Assembly: GCA_023393815.1 (NCBI GenBank)
Contig: JAEXBU010000069.1
Span: forward strand, 1 to 41,885
DNA from: Bacillota bacterium
GTDB taxonomy: Bacteria > Bacillota > Clostridia > Tissierellales > Peptoniphilaceae
Length of the DNA stretch: 41,885 nucleotides
Direction of reading: 5' to 3'
The stretch's first letter is position 1. Every line of letters starts with the position of its first letter. Below are positions 40,143 to 41,885 of this stretch, piece by piece. The translations under genes and the position numbers were made by a program. The notes under the pieces were generated by a model, which saw only the letters and a program-made list of their open reading frames with translations, made no database searches and had not been told where the DNA came from.

Positions 40143-41516
40143 GTGAATGTATCAATTATTTTAGCGGCAGGCGAGGGCACGCGGATGAAGTCCAAAATGC
40201 CCAAGGTGCTGCATAAAGTTGCAGGGAAGGCCATATTAAGTTATGTGGTGGACAACTGCACGGCCAATGCGATGGACAAAACGATCGTCATCGTCGGCCA
40301 CAAAAAGGAGGACGTCATCGACTACTTTAAGGACGAACCCTTGACGTTTATCGAACAAAAGGTAGGCGAAGGCATCCCCTACGGAACGGGCTATGCGGTA
40401 AGTTGTGCCATGGACGAGTTTTCCGACGAAGACATGGTCTATATCTTAACCGGAGACACGCCGCTTTTTAAAGAAGAAACCATCGCGACCTTTATGGCTT
40501 ACGTTCAAAACCATGACTTCGACGCCTGCGTCTTAACGGCTGTGGTTAGCGATCCCTTCGGATACGGACGGATCATTCGCGGACAGGACTCGAATATAGC
40601 CGGCATTGTAGAAGAAAAAGACGCCACGGATAAGGAAAAAGCCATTACGGAAGTAAACACCGGCATCTTTGCCTTTACCGGCCGCGCATTAAAGGAAAAC
40701 ATCGGCAATTTGCGAACCGACAACAAACAGAGCGAGCTCTATTTGACGGATGTCATTCAAATGTTGAAAGACGAAGGCAAGAAAATCGGCGGTTTCACCA
40801 TTTGCGACGAAGAGGAAATGCTTGGCATTAACTCTCGGGTGCAGTTGGCTTCTTGTGAAAAGATCATGCGTAAGAGGATCAACAAATACCACATGGAAAA
40901 CGGCGTCACTTTTACGGACAAAGAATCCACTTTGATCGATTTCGATGTAAAAATCGGCAGGGATACGATTTTAGGTCCGAACATTCACCTGGAAGGCGAC
41001 ACGACCATCGGCGAAGATTGTATTATTCGCGGCGCTACACGCATCGTAGACAGTGTTATCGGCGACGAGGTGACGGTCGACTCCTCGGTGATCGAAAAAT
41101 CCAAGGTAGGGGATCGAGTGACCATAGGACCCTATGCCCATCTAAGGCCTAACAGCATCTTGGAAGAAGAAGTACACATCGGCAACTTTGTGGAAGTGAA
41201 AAATTCGCACGTAGGCAAAGGATCCAAGGCGGGACACTTGGCTTATATCGGCGACGGAGACGTAGGGAAGAACGTCAACATCAGTTGCGGTGTAATTTTC
41301 TGCAATTACAACGGGAAGGAAAAATTCCGCACGGTCGTGGGAGATGACGCCTTTATCGGTTCCAACGTAAATTTGGTGGCACCGGTGACCATAGGTGAAG
41401 GGGCCTTTCTTGCTGCGGGCAGCACCATTTCAAAAGATGTAGAAGGCGGAAGTTTAGCAGTAGAGCGAAGCGAACAGAGAATGATTGCCGGTTGGAACCG
41501 GAGAAAGGACAGCTAG
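40143..41516 (+). CDS. glmU: Bifunctional UDP-GlcNAc pyrophosphorylase / GlcN-1-P acetyltransferase
   Basis: Makes UDP-N-acetylglucosamine for peptidoglycan and teichoic acids. The protein is 457 residues, a normal length. The N-terminal uridylyltransferase has LAAGEGTRMKSKMPKVLHK (about residues 7-25), then GDTPLF near 103 and EVNTGIF near 170. From about residue 250 the chain is a left-handed beta helix of hexapeptide repeats (ILGPNIHLEGDTTIGEDCII), with the acetyltransferase site around NYNGKEKFRT near 387. The GTG follows GAGGTG. prs starts one nt after its stop, the usual glmU-prs pairing in Bacillota. Confidence 0.97.
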   Translation: MNVSIILAAGEGTRMKSKMPKVLHKVAGKAILSYVVDNCTANAMDKTIVIVGHKKEDVIDYFKDEPLTFIEQKVGEGIPYGTGYAVSCAMDEFSDEDMVYILTGDTPLFKEETIATFMAYVQNHDFDACVLTAVVSDPFGYGRIIRGQDSNIAGIVEEKDATDKEKAITEVNTGIFAFTGRALKENIGNLRTDNKQSELYLTDVIQMLKDEGKKIGGFTICDEEEMLGINSRVQLASCEKIMRKRINKYHMENGVTFTDKESTLIDFDVKIGRDTILGPNIHLEGDTTIGEDCIIRGATRIVDSVIGDEVTVDSSVIEKSKVGDRVTIGPYAHLRPNSILEEEVHIGNFVEVKNSHVGKGSKAGHLAYIGDGDVGKNVNISCGVIFCNYNGKEKFRTVVGDDAFIGSNVNLVAPVTIGEGAFLAAGSTISKDVEGGSLAVERSEQRMIAGWNRRKDS

Positions 41517-41517
41517 T

Positions 41518-41885
41518 ATGAATAATCACGGTGAAGTCGTAATTTTTTCGGGCAACTCCAATCACGCCCTCGTGGAAAAAATATGCAAAATTTTGGGAAT
41601 CGAGCAAGGGGGCTGCAAGGTCAATCAATTCTCTGACGGAGAAATTTCCATCGACATTACGGAATCGGTGCGGGGGAGAGACGTCTTCGTCATTCAACCC
41701 ACATCGGGTCCGGTAAACGATCACTTAATGGAGCTTTTAATTTTAATCGATGCCTTAAAGCGAGCCTCTGCCGGACGCATTAACGCCGTCGTACCCTACT
41801 ACGGTTACGCCCGCCAAGACAGAAAAGTTCGCGCGCGTGAGCCCATTACGGCAAAGTTGGTTGCCAACTTAATCACGGTGAGCGG
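41518..41885 (+). CDS. prs: Ribose-phosphate pyrophosphokinase (partial, runs off the window)
   Basis: Makes PRPP from ribose 5-phosphate and ATP, feeding nucleotide, histidine and NAD synthesis, including the nadC reaction in this window. The first 122 residues are present. VIFSGNSNHALVEKICKILG, the QFSDGEISIDITESVRG segment, VFVIQPTSGPVNDHLMELL and VVPYYGYARQDRK (ATP loop) match the N-terminal domain. The ATG at 41518 has AAAGGA upstream in glmU. The frame is open at the window edge. Confidence 0.96.
   Translation, partial: MNNHGEVVIFSGNSNHALVEKICKILGIEQGGCKVNQFSDGEISIDITESVRGRDVFVIQPTSGPVNDHLMELLILIDALKRASAGRINAVVPYYGYARQDRKVRAREPITAKLVANLITVS

Noticed and set aside
1..41885. CRISPR array, tRNA, rRNA, riboswitch or intact insertion sequence
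   Set aside because: I looked for regular repeats, cloverleaf-like sequence, known leader motifs and transposase domains and found none. A covariance-model search would be needed to exclude small RNAs fully.

Overview
The window reads as a chromosomal stretch from an obligately anaerobic, Gram-positive-type bacterium (Bacillota). Strong AGGAGG-type ribosome binding sites, many TTG and GTG starts, lipoprotein signals and the gene families all point that way. Base composition looks close to balanced. My best guess is the Peptoniphilaceae/Tissierellia, but this is inference from gene content. Anaerobic markers include [FeFe]-hydrogenase maturases, rubredoxin plus a rubredoxin-reductase-like flavoprotein, aspartate dehydrogenase in place of NadB, and a biotin synthase of the kind described from strict anaerobes.

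Layout. 1-412: a terminator and an AT-rich stretch without a convincing gene. 413-4576 (minus): bioB behind its own promoter, then the NAD operon nadA-nadC-niaR-nadX, whose promoter lies in a divergent region with an inverted repeat. 4729-6309: rhodanese, rubredoxin, old-yellow-enzyme-like oxidoreductase. 6426-9768: ACT protein plus UPF0210 partner, then PiT phosphate transporter plus DUF47 partner. 9823-11694 (minus): UvrD-like helicase. 11798-15333: PAP2 phosphatase, nitroreductase-family protein, Zn/Cd-type P-ATPase behind a palindromic operator. 15363-17609: TPR protein, methionine aminopeptidase, cyclophilin. 17663-20856 (minus): ABC exporter pair plus an EamA-type exporter. 20993-23414: thymidine kinase, pseudouridine kinase, PsuG. 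23551-27780: XRE-cupin regulator and potABCD. 27813-30690: rubredoxin-reductase-like flavoprotein and two unrecognised membrane proteins. 30804-36007: BMP-family nucleoside ABC importer with a PPC/DUF296 protein. 36228-40023: TM1266-type regulator, hydE, hydG, hydF. 40143-end: glmU and the start of prs.

How the genes work together. The NAD operon makes quinolinate and nicotinate mononucleotide from aspartate under the repressor NiaR. Rubredoxin, its likely reductase, the rhodanese and the flavin oxidoreductase form a plausible electron-transfer/oxidative-stress set. The tdk-psuK-psuG operon and the BMP-type importer together suggest nucleoside scavenging. potABCD imports polyamines. HydE, HydG and HydF build the H-cluster of an [FeFe]-hydrogenase whose structural gene is outside the window. 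glmU-prs supplies UDP-GlcNAc and PRPP.

Most of the window is well-known core metabolism. I found no obvious new defence, mobile or secondary-metabolite system, no CRISPR array, no RNA genes and no intact insertion sequence. The items most worth a second look are the BioB cysteine pattern, the divergent NAD operator, the palindromic metal operator, the HydF His-to-Met change, the two unrecognised membrane proteins, and the PPC/DUF296 protein attached to the nucleoside importer.
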